From Lactonifactor sp. BIOML-A5 (GTDB taxonomy: Bacteria; Bacillota; Clostridia; Lachnospirales; Lachnospiraceae): DNA of 64,000 nt. Location: contig NZ_WKYV01000001.1 in the NCBI RefSeq assembly GCF_009677585.1, positions 191,001 through 255,000 on the forward strand, written 5' to 3'. Below the pieces are notes generated by a model. That model had not been told where the DNA came from and made no database searches. It saw only the letters and a list, made by a program, of their open reading frames with translations. The position numbers and the translations under genes were made by a program. Of this stretch, positions 53,028 to 62,355 are shown in pieces; position 1 is the first letter of the stretch, and the number at the start of each line of letters is the position of its first letter.

Positions 53028-53663
53028 ATGGTCTTATTAGGCGAAATTCGTTCCTCCATTGAAGAAGGATATCCGAAGCAGACAGAAAAATTAGTTCAGC
53101 AGGCACTCTCGGAGAACATCTCACCCCAGCAGATACTGGAAGAGGCGATGATCCCTGCCATGCGCAATGCAGGACAGCTCTATAAAGGCAACGATATTTA
53201 TATAGCCCGTATTCTGGCCGCAGCCCGCTCTATGCGCTGCGGTCTGGATGTCCTTGAGCCTTATCTGGGCACCTGTGATATGCATCCCATCGGCAAAGTA
53301 ATATTGGGCACTGTAGAGGGAGATCTCCATGATGTGGGCAAGAATCTGGTAGGAATCATGTTCCGTTGTGCAGGCTTTGAAGTGATTGATCTCGGGGTGG
53401 ATGTCTCTGAAAAACGCTTCCTAAAGGCAGTGAAAGAACACCCTGACGTCTCAGTTGTCTGTATCTCTTCCCTTCTCACCACCTCCATGCCCGAGATGAA
53501 GCATGTGGTGAAATGTCTGAAACAGTCCGATAAAGAAAACCGTCTGAAAATTATGGTGGGCGGGGGACCCATTACCCAGGCATTTGCGGACGAGATCGGT
53601 GCAGATGTTTATACCGAAACAGCTGTAGATGCTGCAGAGACAGCAAAAACATTCTTTATTTGA
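53028..53663 (+). CDS. Corrinoid (cobalamin-binding) protein 2
   Basis: A 211-residue paralogue of the protein at 39746, exactly the same length, with DLHDVG at 99-104 and the cobalt ligand His101, followed by CISSLLTTSMP and VGGGPIT. Its cap domain is more diverged. Codon use is mixed (CTG, CTC, CTT for Leu), unlike the TTA-rich first copy. The ATG at 53028 was chosen since AAAGGAG lies six bases upstream; the longer frame from 52974 overlaps DUF2284. It is the likely direct partner of the MttB-like enzyme encoded upstream. Confidence 0.94.
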   Translation: MVLLGEIRSSIEEGYPKQTEKLVQQALSENISPQQILEEAMIPAMRNAGQLYKGNDIYIARILAAARSMRCGLDVLEPYLGTCDMHPIGKVILGTVEGDLHDVGKNLVGIMFRCAGFEVIDLGVDVSEKRFLKAVKEHPDVSVVCISSLLTTSMPEMKHVVKCLKQSDKENRLKIMVGGGPITQAFADEIGADVYTETAVDAAETAKTFFI

Positions 53664-53705
53664 TCCATTTATTGAGATTCCCCACACTGTACAGGGAGGT
53701 TACTT

Positions 53706-55277
53706 ATGAAACTCAGTCCCGCTCTGCTGATCAGCGACTTAAAAACAAAATATTCATTAACAGCGCCCTCCCCTCTCTCCGAGCGGCCGCATCTGGGGCG
53801 CCCCCTGTTTTACAGGGAGGATTCCGGACTTGTAAATAATCATATATATGTACTTTCTTCCTTTTCGGAATACCAAAAGCTTAGAAGAGGGGCTTCCTCC
53901 TGTTTTTTTATCTGCCCTTTGACCGTCATGGAGACGGAGATGGAAACCGTGGAGGAGGCAGTATCTTCCTCCGTGAATCTATGTGTGATAGATACCCCCG
54001 ATTCCTCAGCCTCTGTCTTTAATTATCTCCAGGAAATATTTGACAAATATGACCTGTGGGAGGAGACTCTCATGCATATCAGCTTAAGCGGAGGATCCAT
54101 TCAGAGTCTCCTGGATGCCAGTTACTCTGTTCTCGGTTCTCCTCTTCGGCTGATGGGGATGGATTTTTCTATCATCGCCTCCTCTCCAGGCGCTGAAGAT
54201 AATGCCGGAGGACTTCCCACCTATGAACAGCCGGAGTATATTGAGTATGTTACAGCACTGAAGCAGGATACCTTGTACAATGCGGTACGGGAAAAGGATG
54301 GAGCTTTTATCTACCCCGGACACATCACCGGGCACCGAACGCTGAATGTCAACATCAAGCGCTTCAGCAAAACCACGCACCGACTGGTTATGACAGAGAT
54401 GGATGTCCCCTTTACCAGTAGTGCAGGCGCTCTGCTGGAATTTCTGGCAACCTTTATAGAGCATGCACTGATGCGCAATGCGGCCCACCGCTCTCCCAAT
54501 GATAAAACCATGCATTCCATATTTCTCAGCATTTTATCAGACCGGACTGCGGACTATCTGGTTATCAGCAGACAGTTAACCTCTCTGGGCTGGCTTACCT
54601 CTCACGAATATCTCTGTATTGTATTACAGACCACGTATCTGGATCAGCAAAACCTTACCATTAACGCCATCTGCAACTATCTGGAAAACCTTTTTCCCTA
54701 TTCCTGCGCGTTTCCCTTCGAGGAAGATGTGGTTGTATATTTTAATCTTACGAAGTCTGAATGCGATGTTGATGATATCTCTGACAAGATTATCTACTTT
54801 ATCAGGGACAGCTTCTTAAAGGCCGGATACAGCCGTTCCATGACAGGTCATTTGAATTTGAGGCGCCAGTATATTCAATCACGTTCCGCACTGGAGGTAG
54901 GCAATCAGATCCATCCCTATCTGTGGATTCATCATTTTAATAAGATTGCACTGCCCTATATTTACCAGCAGGCAACAAAAAAGCTTCCCGGCAGTATGAT
55001 CTGCCACGAGAAGCTTTTGGTACTGAAGAAATCAGATGAAGAGCAGAATACCGAATATGTGAAAACGCTCAGCGTCTATCTGGATCATCACCTGAACGCG
55101 GTTCAGTCCGCCAAAACTTTATTTATTCACAGAAGTACGTTTTTATACCGTCTGGAAAAGATCAAAGATGTTCTGGAATCCGATTTAGAGGATCCGGAAG
55201 AGCTTCTCTACCTGATGCTCTCCCTCCGTCTGATGGATCAGGACGCAGAACAGAATGCCTCTAATGAGCAATCATAA
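53706..55277 (+). CDS. PucR/CdaR-type transcriptional regulator
   Basis: A 523-residue protein. The N-terminal 120 residues resemble a ligand-sensing domain, the middle (about 250-420) is GAF/GGDEF-like as in PucR proteins, and the C-terminus has the PucR helix-turn-helix ([36 protein letters not shown]). Such proteins regulate amino acid, purine or betaine breakdown. It is the last gene of the RACo-DUF2284-corrinoid operon, so the locus has two regulators. The 3' end overlaps the convergent uppP by 17 bases. Confidence 0.85.
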   Translation: MKLSPALLISDLKTKYSLTAPSPLSERPHLGRPLFYREDSGLVNNHIYVLSSFSEYQKLRRGASSCFFICPLTVMETEMETVEEAVSSSVNLCVIDTPDSSASVFNYLQEIFDKYDLWEETLMHISLSGGSIQSLLDASYSVLGSPLRLMGMDFSIIASSPGAEDNAGGLPTYEQPEYIEYVTALKQDTLYNAVREKDGAFIYPGHITGHRTLNVNIKRFSKTTHRLVMTEMDVPFTSSAGALLEFLATFIEHALMRNAAHRSPNDKTMHSIFLSILSDRTADYLVISRQLTSLGWLTSHEYLCIVLQTTYLDQQNLTINAICNYLENLFPYSCAFPFEEDVVVYFNLTKSECDVDDISDKIIYFIRDSFLKAGYSRSMTGHLNLRRQYIQSRSALEVGNQIHPYLWIHHFNKIALPYIYQQATKKLPGSMICHEKLLVLKKSDEEQNTEYVKTLSVYLDHHLNAVQSAKTLFIHRSTFLYRLEKIKDVLESDLEDPEELLYLMLSLRLMDQDAEQNASNEQS

Positions 55278-56103
55278 AATACCCAAGGACTACGATACCC
55301 AGAACGATCCTGTACCAGCCAAACGCCTTGAAATCATGCTTTTTGATATATCCCATTAAAAATTTGATAGAAAGAATAGAGACAATAAAAGCCGTTATCA
55401 TTCCCACAGCCAGGATCAATATCTCAGCGCCCGTAAACGCCAGGCCGAATTTGACCAGTTTAAGAAGGCTGGCTCCGAACATCACAGGAATTGCCAAAAA
55501 GAAGGTGTACTCTGCAGCTATTGTCCGGGAGGTTCCCAGGAGGATCCCTCCGATTATAGTGGCCCCTGAGCGGGAAGTACCCGGAATCAGGGACAGGACC
55601 TGAAACACACCAATAAACAAGGCCGTTTTCCAGTCTATCTCTTCCAGGGTATTTACCCTGGGAGTTCTTTTTTTATTGTAGTTCTCTATTAAAATAAAGA
55701 ATACGCCATAGATTATCAGCATCAGAGAGACTACAAAATAATTGCTGAATTTCTCCTCCAGAATATCGTTAAACGGAAGCCCTATAATAATAGCCGGAAG
55801 ACAGGATACCATAATTTTCAGCCACAAAATAATTTTATCCATCTTCACATATCGCTTCACCAAATCCTTTTCCCGACTCTGATTCTGAAACGGCCAGATT
55901 TTCTCCCAAAACAGAACAACTACAGCCAGAATCGCTCCCAGCTGAATCACTACCATAAACATATCCCAGAATTCCCTGGAAACATTTAATTTGATAAATT
56001 CATCCACTAATATCAGATGCCCGGTGCTGCTTATGGGAAGCCACTCTGTAATCCCCTCTACAATACCCAGAAAAATAACTTTCAACAATTCAATAAAATC
56101 CAT
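55261..56103 (-). CDS. uppP: Undecaprenyl-diphosphatase (bacitracin resistance protein)
   Basis: A 280-residue membrane enzyme with about eight segments, recycling undecaprenyl diphosphate to the monophosphate carrier used by Mra[22 protein letters not shown] and [10 protein letters not shown], the two family signatures, are intact. The ATG at 56103 was chosen since AGGAGG is five bases upstream; the frame is open to 56127. It is convergent with the PucR gene. Confidence 0.95.
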   Translation of the reverse strand: MDFIELLKVIFLGIVEGITEWLPISSTGHLILVDEFIKLNVSREFWDMFMVVIQLGAILAVVVLFWEKIWPFQNQSREKDLVKRYVKMDKIILWLKIMVSCLPAIIIGLPFNDILEEKFSNYFVVSLMLIIYGVFFILIENYNKKRTPRVNTLEEIDWKTALFIGVFQVLSLIPGTSRSGATIIGGILLGTSRTIAAEYTFFLAIPVMFGASLLKLVKFGLAFTGAEILILAVGMITAFIVSILSIKFLMGYIKKHDFKAFGWYRIVLGIVVLGYFMIAH

Positions 56104-56176
56104 TATAACCTCCTCTTGCCTGCTCAATTTCTGTTCACATACCGCTCCTCAGAATGCCGTATGACTTACTTTCAAT

Positions 56177-56230
56177 TTTTACAAAAGCATGGCACAGCCG
56201 TATTTTTATTCTGCTGTGCCATGCTTTTGT
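56177..56230 (-). terminator. Intrinsic terminator after carB
   Basis: ACAAAAGCATGGCACAGC and its exact complement form an 18-pair stem with a 14-base loop, 14 bases after the carB stop. The T-run is short (TTTTGT) but the stem is strong. Confidence 0.75.
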
Positions 56231-56243
56231 ACCTTCCCTGTTA

Positions 56244-59200
56244 TCAGCGGCCTGCGATCCTGGCAATGTCAATAAGTGTCAGCCGATTCAAATCTGTATT
56301 CTCCAGACTGGTAACCAGAGCAGTCGCCGTATCAAGAGAAGTGAGTACATTTACCCCTGTCTCAATGGCATTTCTCCGAATAATAAACCCATCCTTCGCT
56401 TTCTCTACTCCCTGAGACGGCGTATCAATGACCAGGTCAATTTTATGGCCTAAAATCAAATCCATCAGGTTCGGAGAGGACTGCTCTATTTTATTTGTGC
56501 GGATCGCATTTACTCCGTGCTCCTTCAGGACTCTCGCTGTACTTCTGGTCGCATAAATCTTGTATCCCAGAGCTTCAAAGCGTCTGGCTATCTCCACTGC
56601 ATCCTGCTTATCCTCATCCTTCACCGTCATAATCATGTTTTTATGTCTGGGCAGGTTTACTCCTGCTCCCAGGAATGCCTTATACAGGGCCTCGTTAAAT
56701 GTTTTCGCTATTCCCAGGCACTCACCTGTAGACTTCATCTCCGGACCAAGGCTTATATCAGCTCCCCGTATCTTTTCAAAAGAAAATACAGGCATCTTTA
56801 TAGCAATATAATCAGCTTCGGGCTGCAGTCCGGGCTTATATCCCAGCTCCTTAATCTTATGGCCAAGAATCACCTTGGTAGCCAGGGGTACGATAGGTAT
56901 TCCTGTCACCTTGCTGATATAAGGCACGGTTCGGCTGGAACGGGGATTTACTTCAATGACATACACATCTTCCTTACACACGATAAACTGAATATTGATC
57001 ATGCCAATTACATGAAGAGATTTTGCCAGTTTCCTGGTATAGTCCTCAATGGTTGCTTTCGCAGTGTCGCTGATAGTCTGGGCAGGATACACCGATATGC
57101 TGTCACCGGAATGAATGCCGGCCCGCTCGATGTGCTCCATAATCCCCGGAATCAGGATATCCTCACCGTCACAGACAGCATCCACCTCAATTTCCTTTCC
57201 CTGGAGATACTTATCTACCAGTATGGGGTGCTCCTGGGCTATACGGTTAATAATGCCTATAAACTCGTCGATATCCTGGTCACTGATAGCAATCTGCATT
57301 CCCTGACCGCCCAGAACATAAGAGGGGCGCACAAGTACTGGATATCCCAGCTCACCGGCAGCTTTTTTTGCCTCCTCCGCTGTAAATACCGTATGTCCCT
57401 GGGGACGGGGAATCCGGCATTGCTCCAGAATTTCATCAAAAAGTTCTCTGTCCTCCGCCGCGTCTACATTCTCTGCCGAGGTTCCTAAAATTTTAACCCC
57501 CATTCGGATTAATGCTTCTGTAAGTTTAATTGCCGTCTGGCCTCCAAACTGAACCACAGCTCCGTCGGGCTGCTCTATGTCAACGATATTCTCCACATCC
57601 TCAGGTGTGAGCGGCTCAAAATACAGCTTGTCGGCAATATCAAAGTCTGTACTTACGGTCTCAGGATTATTGTTCACAATAATTGTCTCATACCCTTCCT
57701 GTGAGAATGCCCAGGTGCAGTGTACAGAGCAAAAGTCAAACTCAATCCCCTGCCCGATGCGGATAGGTCCGGATCCCAGGACCAGTACCTTTTTTCTGTC
57801 CCTGGTCTGCACCGCCTCATTCTCACCGCCGTACACAGAATAATAGTAGGGGGTGGCGGCGGCAAATTCTGCTGCACAGGTATCCACCATCTTATAAGCC
57901 GCCAGTATCCCCTGTTCTTTTCTCTTAGCCTTCACTTCTTCGGCTGTCATACCAGTAAGGCCTGCAATTACGTGATCCGGGAATTCCAGGCGTTTCGCCT
58001 CGCGGAGCAACTCTGCCGTCAGCTCATTCGTCTGCAGCTGCTGTTCCATCTCCACCAGCACTGCTATCTTATCAATAAACCATATGTCAATCTTTGTAAT
58101 CTCATGAATCTCTTCATAGCTGATCTCTCTGCGGATAGCTTCTGCGATCACCCAGATTCTTCTGTCATCTACCACAGCCAGCTGTTCCAGCAGGTCTTCC
58201 CTTGTCAGTTCTGTGAAATCATAAGACATAAGGCTGTCCACATGCTGTTCCAGAGAACGGATGGCCTTCATAAGAGCCCCTTCGAAGTTACTGCAGATGC
58301 TCATCACCTCACCGGTAGCTTTCATCTGTGTAGTGAGTGTCCTCTTTGCACTGATAAACTTGTCAAAAGGAAGTCTGGGAATCTTAACTACACAATAATC
58401 CAGCATAGGCTCAAAGCTGGCATAAGTCTTTCCTGTAATTGCATTGGGTATCTCATCCAGGGTGTATCCAAGTGCTATCTTGGCAGCAACCTTAGCAATG
58501 GGATATCCCGTCGCCTTAGAAGCCAGAGCTGAGGATCTGGATACACGGGGATTTACTTCAATGACACAGTATTCAAAGCTCTCCGGGTGGAGTGCATACT
58601 GTACATTACACCCGCCGGTAATATTCAGCTCACTGATGATGTTCAATGCAGAGGTACGAAGCATTTGGTATTCTTTGTCCCCCAGTGTCTGGGAGGGAGC
58701 TACTACGATGCTGTCTCCGGTGTGAACCCCAACAGGATCAATATTCTCCATATTACATACTGTGATGCAGTTTCCGGCACTGTCACGCATTACTTCATAT
58801 TCTATTTCTTTCCAACCGGCGATGCACCGCTCTACAAGCACCTGGCCGACGCGGGAGAGACGAAGACCATTTTCCAGAATTTCTACCAATTCTTCTTCAT
58901 TGCGGGCAATCCCGCCGCCGCTTCCTCCCAGGGTATAGGCCGGACGAAGCACTACAGGGTAGCCTATGGTATTGGTAAACGCCACGCCGTCCGCTACATT
59001 TTCTACCACAAGAGAGGCCGCCACCGGCTCTCCAATCTTTTCCATTGTACTTTTAAACTCAAGGCGGTCTTCTGCCTTTTTTATTGTTTCTGAGGTAGTT
59101 CCTATAAGACGCACATTATGCTCTGCAAAAAATCCCCGTTCGTCCAGCTCCATAGCCAGATTAAGTCCGGCCTGCCCGCCCAGGGTGGGAAGGACACTGT

Positions 59201-59450
59201 CTGGTTTTTCTTTCAAAATCAGCTGTTCTACCACTTCAACTGTAAGCGGCTCAATATAAACCCGGTCTGCGATATCTTTATCTGTCATAATGGTTGCCGG
59301 GTTCGAGTTAAGCAGCACTACCTCAATTCCCTCTTCTTTTAAAGAGCGGCAGGCCTGGGTACCGGCATAATCGAATTCAGCCGCCTGGCCGATGATAATT
59401 GGCCCGGAACCGATCACCAATACTTTTTTTATCTCTGGATTCTTTGGCAT
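56244..59450 (-). CDS. carB: Carbamoyl-phosphate synthase, large subunit
   Basis: A 1068-residue enzyme with two duplicated ATP-grasp halves: the first begins VLVIGSGPIIIGQAAEFDYAG, the second (about 553) VLVLGSGPIRIGQGIEFDF. An allosteric MGS-like domain occupies the last 130 residues. It makes carbamoyl phosphate from bicarbonate, ammonia (from CarA) and two ATP, for pyrimidines and arginine. The start overlaps the carA stop by one base (TAATG). Confidence 0.98.
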   Translation of the reverse strand: MPKNPEIKKVLVIGSGPIIIGQAAEFDYAGTQACRSLKEEGIEVVLLNSNPATIMTDKDIADRVYIEPLTVEVVEQLILKEKPDSVLPTLGGQAGLNLAMELDERGFFAEHNVRLIGTTSETIKKAEDRLEFKSTMEKIGEPVAASLVVENVADGVAFTNTIGYPVVLRPAYTLGGSGGGIARNEEELVEILENGLRLSRVGQVLVERCIAGWKEIEYEVMRDSAGNCITVCNMENIDPVGVHTGDSIVVAPSQTLGDKEYQMLRTSALNIISELNITGGCNVQYALHPESFEYCVIEVNPRVSRSSALASKATGYPIAKVAAKIALGYTLDEIPNAITGKTYASFEPMLDYCVVKIPRLPFDKFISAKRTLTTQMKATGEVMSICSNFEGALMKAIRSLEQHVDSLMSYDFTELTREDLLEQLAVVDDRRIWVIAEAIRREISYEEIHEITKIDIWFIDKIAVLVEMEQQLQTNELTAELLREAKRLEFPDHVIAGLTGMTAEEVKAKRKEQGILAAYKMVDTCAAEFAAATPYYYSVYGGENEAVQTRDRKKVLVLGSGPIRIGQGIEFDFCSVHCTWAFSQEGYETIIVNNNPETVSTDFDIADKLYFEPLTPEDVENIVDIEQPDGAVVQFGGQTAIKLTEALIRMGVKILGTSAENVDAAEDRELFDEILEQCRIPRPQGHTVFTAEEAKKAAGELGYPVLVRPSYVLGGQGMQIAISDQDIDEFIGIINRIAQEHPILVDKYLQGKEIEVDAVCDGEDILIPGIMEHIERAGIHSGDSISVYPAQTISDTAKATIEDYTRKLAKSLHVIGMINIQFIVCKEDVYVIEVNPRSSRTVPYISKVTGIPIVPLATKVILGHKIKELGYKPGLQPEADYIAIKMPVFSFEKIRGADISLGPEMKSTGECLGIAKTFNEALYKAFLGAGVNLPRHKNMIMTVKDEDKQDAVEIARRFEALGYKIYATRSTARVLKEHGVNAIRTNKIEQSSPNLMDLILGHKIDLVIDTPSQGVEKAKDGFIIRRNAIETGVNVLTSLDTATALVTSLENTDLNRLTLIDIARIAGR

Positions 59451-60523
59451 TATTCAGTCACCTCCATCATCTTCAGGAATCTGTCAAACAGGTAGCTGGA
59501 ATCCTGAGGGCCCGGGCAGGCTTCCGGATGGAACTGCACGGTAAAAATATTCTTTCCTATATATTTTAACCCCTCATTTGTCTTATCATTAACATTTTCA
59601 AATGCGGGCACTGCCACATTAGGATCCAGGGTGGCGGTGTCTACCATATATCCATGGTTCTGTGAGGAGATATAAACTCTGCCATTTTCCAGGTCTTTTA
59701 CCGGATGGTTGCCCCCTCTGTGGCCATACTTCATTTTTTTGGTATCAGCACCAGTAGCCAGTGCCATGAGCTGATGCCCCAGACAGATGGCAAAAATTGG
59801 AATATTGCTTTCGTACAGCTTTTTAATTTCTTCTATAATAGAAGCACACTCCTTGGGATCTCCAGGTCCGTTGGATAGCATAATGCCGTCCGGCTGTTCC
59901 CGCAAAATCTCTTCTGCAGATGTGAGCGCAGGATATATGGTAACCTGACAGCCTCTCTCGTGTAAAGATCTGGCAATATTATTCTTTGCCCCAAAGTCCA
60001 TGAGGGCAACCTTTGATCCTTTTCCCTTTAAGACTTTCTTTGCCTTACAGGTTACTCTCTCAACCACTTTACCCGTAGTATATGCCTTTAGCTTCGGTAT
60101 TATCTCATCCAGTGCAAAGTTCTCATTCGTAGTAATCATACCATTCATAGTACCCTTTTCTCTTAAAATCTTAGTAAGGGCTCTGGTATCAATTCCGGCA
60201 ATTCCCGGTATGTCATATTGTACCAGGAAATTCTGTATGGAATCTTCACTTCTGAAGTTACTGGGGATTCGGGATAATTCTCTGACAATGTAGCCATCGG
60301 GCCATGGTCTTAATGATTCCTGATCTGCATGGCAGATGCCGTAATTACCGATGAGCGGATAGGTCATGCATACGGCCTGTCCTGCGTAAGATGGGTCTGT
60401 TAAAACCTCAAGATATCCTGTCATAGATGTGTTAAATACGATTTCACTGATAATCTCCCGAGACGACCCGATACTCGTCCCGGTGAACACAGTTCCATCT
60501 TCCAGTATTAGAAATGCTTTCAT
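59450..60523 (-). CDS. carA: Carbamoyl-phosphate synthase, small subunit
   Basis: A 357-residue glutamine amidotransferase subunit. The class I site is complete: LSNGPGDP, the nucleophile in FAICLGHQLMALA, and the His/Glu pair in QFHPEACPGP. ATG at 60523 was chosen because AGGTG lies five bases upstream and the product then begins MKAFLILEDG; the longer frame from 60553 is less likely. A leader of about 170 bases with a terminator precedes it. Confidence 0.97.
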   Translation of the reverse strand: MKAFLILEDGTVFTGTSIGSSREIISEIVFNTSMTGYLEVLTDPSYAGQAVCMTYPLIGNYGICHADQESLRPWPDGYIVRELSRIPSNFRSEDSIQNFLVQYDIPGIAGIDTRALTKILREKGTMNGMITTNENFALDEIIPKLKAYTTGKVVERVTCKAKKVLKGKGSKVALMDFGAKNNIARSLHERGCQVTIYPALTSAEEILREQPDGIMLSNGPGDPKECASIIEEIKKLYESNIPIFAICLGHQLMALATGADTKKMKYGHRGGNHPVKDLENGRVYISSQNHGYMVDTATLDPNVAVPAFENVNDKTNEGLKYIGKNIFTVQFHPEACPGPQDSSYLFDRFLKMMEVTE

Positions 60524-60591
60524 TCTTTCACCTGTAGTTCCTTTCCTATTCATGTTAACGTCCTTCAGATGACTTCACCCTACATTTTTTC

Positions 60592-60630
60592 AAAAAAAAA
60601 GAGACGCCATAACAGTAGGGGCTTTCTCTC
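60592..60630 (-). terminator. Terminator in the carA leader (possible attenuator)
   Basis: On the minus strand AGAGAAAGCC pairs with GGCGTCTCT around about 11 bases and nine T follow, 69 bases before the carA ATG and inside its own transcript. Such placement points to transcription attenuation. No clear PyrR-binding loop (CC...GAGAGG) was found, so the controlling signal is open. Confidence 0.6.
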
Positions 60631-60699
60631 AGAGATTCTTTACCTATTATCTATATGTGATTCTTTCTGCATATCCCTGGGAGTTCTCAAATTGTAAAA

Positions 60700-60728
60700 A
60701 GTGTACCACAATATATGATGTTTTTCAA
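60700..60728 (-). promoter_or_regulatory. Sigma-A promoter of carAB
   Basis: On the minus strand TTGAAA (60728-60723), 17 bases, TACACT (60705-60700), giving a leader of about 170 bases. Confidence 0.5.
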
Positions 60729-60825
60729 CCTTTTTTTCTTTCCTCTTATGCCTAAATTTTATTGTTTTAAAACAAAACTTTTTGTATTGTGTGAGAAACT
60801 TTTTTAATTTTTTTCTCAAAAACTA

Positions 60826-60854
60826 TTGACTTTTATCTCAAAAAAGGTTATTAT
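60826..60854 (+). promoter_or_regulatory. Sigma-A promoter of tRNA-Leu
   Basis: TTGACT (60826-60831), 17 bases, TATTAT (60849-60854), 37 bases before the tRNA. Confidence 0.7.
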
Positions 60855-60891
60855 ATGTCATGTGCTGCGGGGCAGTACATAACAGAGAAAT

Positions 60892-60975
60892 GCAGGAGTG
60901 GCGGAATTGGCAGACGCGCAGGCTTCAGGTGCCTGTGGTAGCAATATCGTGTGGGTTCAAGTCCCATCTCCTGCA
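60892..60975 (+). tRNA. tRNA-Leu (anticodon CAG)
   Basis: An 84-base tRNA: acceptor GCAGGAG/CTCCTGC, D arm GGCGGAATTGGCAGACGC, anticodon arm with loop TTCAGGT (anticodon CAG, reading CTG), a long class II variable arm, and T arm GTGGGTTCAAGTCCCAT (loop TTCAAGT). The discriminator is A at 60975 and the CCA is not encoded. It is a single tRNA gene with its own promoter and terminator. Confidence 0.97.
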
Positions 60976-60987
60976 TCTTTTTTATTT

Positions 60988-61026
60988 AAAAAACATGAAC
61001 CTTATCTGAAAGGTTCATGTTTTTTT
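60988..61026 (+). terminator. Terminator shared by tRNA-Leu and the convergent HAD gene
   Basis: AAACATGAACCTT pairs with AAGGTTCATGTTT around six bases, followed by T; the A-run on the other side lets it work for the minus-strand gene as well. Confidence 0.85.
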
Positions 61027-61727
61027 CATGGAAGAATAGTTTTCAGGAGACAATACAGTGCTTTGCCGCTGTCAGCCACATAACAGGCAGCCTCCTCTTC
61101 CTCGGGCTTCCTGCCGCTTCTATTGAGCCAGATAGGGATCCACCCCGCCTTCTTGGCCCCTTCCACATCGTTCTTATAGGAATCCCCTATGAAATAAACA
61201 GCTTCCCCAGACAGCCCCATGCTTTTCTCTGCCAACTGAAATACCGAGACGTCCGGCTTGGCAGCTCCTACGTCGCCGGATATAAAAATATTTTCTTTTG
61301 GTATCCAGGCATCTGCCCCCAGAGTTCTGATTTTTTCCCACTGATGATCCGATGGGCCGTTCGTTATAATCCCCATAGCAATTCCCCTGTCTCTGCAAAG
61401 AGAAAGCACCTCTCTCATCCCTTCCGCCAGGTCCAGTTTCTTCTGGTGCTTCGCATACGCCTCCTGGAAAGCAAGAGCCTCAGCCTCCCCGATACAGATA
61501 TCAAAATCTTGGAATGCTTTCTGGATCCTATAGATATACATATCCCTCATGGACATAGCCCCTGTTCTTGACAGTTCAAACACCTCGTCACTGTGCCGGC
61601 AGTTTGATTCGTATAACCCTTCAGCAGGTACCTGATACCTTCCCCCGAAAATCTCTTTATACGCTTTCACAAAAGGCACCTTTCTTTCGTACAATGTATC
61701 ATCAACATCAAATAATACTGCTGTCAT
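61026..61727 (-). CDS. HAD-family hydrolase (YjjG-like phosphatase)
   Basis: A 233-residue haloacid dehalogenase-type hydrolase: motif I FDVDDTLYE (nucleophile and acid Asp), a helical cap, motif II ITNGPS, a Lys in motif III, and motif IV GDSYKNDVEGAKKAG. Relatives dephosphorylate nucleotides or sugar phosphates; the substrate is not known. ATG at 61727 follows GGAGG at four bases. The stop codon touches the terminator shared with tRNA-Leu. Confidence 0.9.
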   Translation of the reverse strand: MTAVLFDVDDTLYERKVPFVKAYKEIFGGRYQVPAEGLYESNCRHSDEVFELSRTGAMSMRDMYIYRIQKAFQDFDICIGEAEALAFQEAYAKHQKKLDLAEGMREVLSLCRDRGIAMGIITNGPSDHQWEKIRTLGADAWIPKENIFISGDVGAAKPDVSVFQLAEKSMGLSGEAVYFIGDSYKNDVEGAKKAGWIPIWLNRSGRKPEEEEAACYVADSGKALYCLLKTILP

Positions 61728-61799
61728 ATAACCTCCGTTTTTCATTCATCGTTAAGCATTTCTTATCTTTTAGATTCATTACTTCTAAATATAAATAAT

Positions 61800-62272
61800 A
61801 GTTTTGTGTATGTGAAGCTCAGAGTAAAATAGTCAGCGAGCGGAGCGTCGCAGACGGACGCTCAAGAGAGGAGGTCTTAGGGCCGCGGGTACTGTGTGGA
61901 AGAAATCATTCCTTTTCTGAAAAATCTACCCCCCGGAACTATCCCATACCCAGGTGAGAGGAATCCCGCGGCGGTGGGCTGGCTGGTTCGGGTGGGAGGA
62001 AGGCCTGGGTTCCGCGGACGATTCCGCAGGAGTGTTTAGAGAGTCTTAGGCAAAACCGGGATTCACGCAGGAGATTTTTTCGGCAGTCCGGGCCGAAAAA
62101 AAGTGAGCATGGGCAGAGAATGCACATAAAGCATTCTTTGCACATACGAACGGTGCTCCGGCGGGGATTCCGGTTTTGTCTTAGACTCTCTTCGCGACGG
62201 AGGTGTCCCCGGAACCCAGGCCTTCCTCCCGCCCGAACCAGCCAGCCCACCGCCGCGGGATTCCTCTCACCG
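61800..62272. repeat. Dispersed structured repeat, copy 3, with a giant inverted repeat
   Basis: The left part (61800-61970) matches copy 1 at 8.7 kb: GTTTTGTGTATGTGAAGCTC, GGACG...GGAGGTC, and ACCCCCCGGAAC...CCCAGGTGAGAG. The right part (62075-62272) matches copy 2 at 40.5 kb. Together 61953-62018 and 62206-62271 are 66-base arms with about two mismatches, and further pairing continues inwards. Open frames here are short, on both strands, and have no protein-like composition. The remaining bases between the HAD gene and the ACT gene (61728-61799, 62273-62355) show nothing else. Confidence 0.75.
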
Positions 62273-62355
62273 TCCCCTCCCCGCCCATACAAAAAGAAAA
62301 CGCTGCCCCCCAAACGACAACGCCGTCTGCTTCGCAACGCTTTCCCTCTCACTTG

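Noticed and set aside
57720..58532. 270-codon open frame antisense to carB
   Set aside because: It lies wholly inside carB, has no ribosome site and reads as low-complexity shadow sequence.
60523..60700. PyrR-binding attenuator in the carA leader
   Set aside because: An attenuator-like terminator exists but the conserved PyrR loop was not found, so no factor was named.
61939..62352. 137-codon open frame on the minus strand in repeat copy 3
   Set aside because: It reads through both arms of the inverted repeat, is rich in Arg and Pro, and has no ribosome site. Related frames in copy 2 are broken. The conservation looks to be at nucleotide level.
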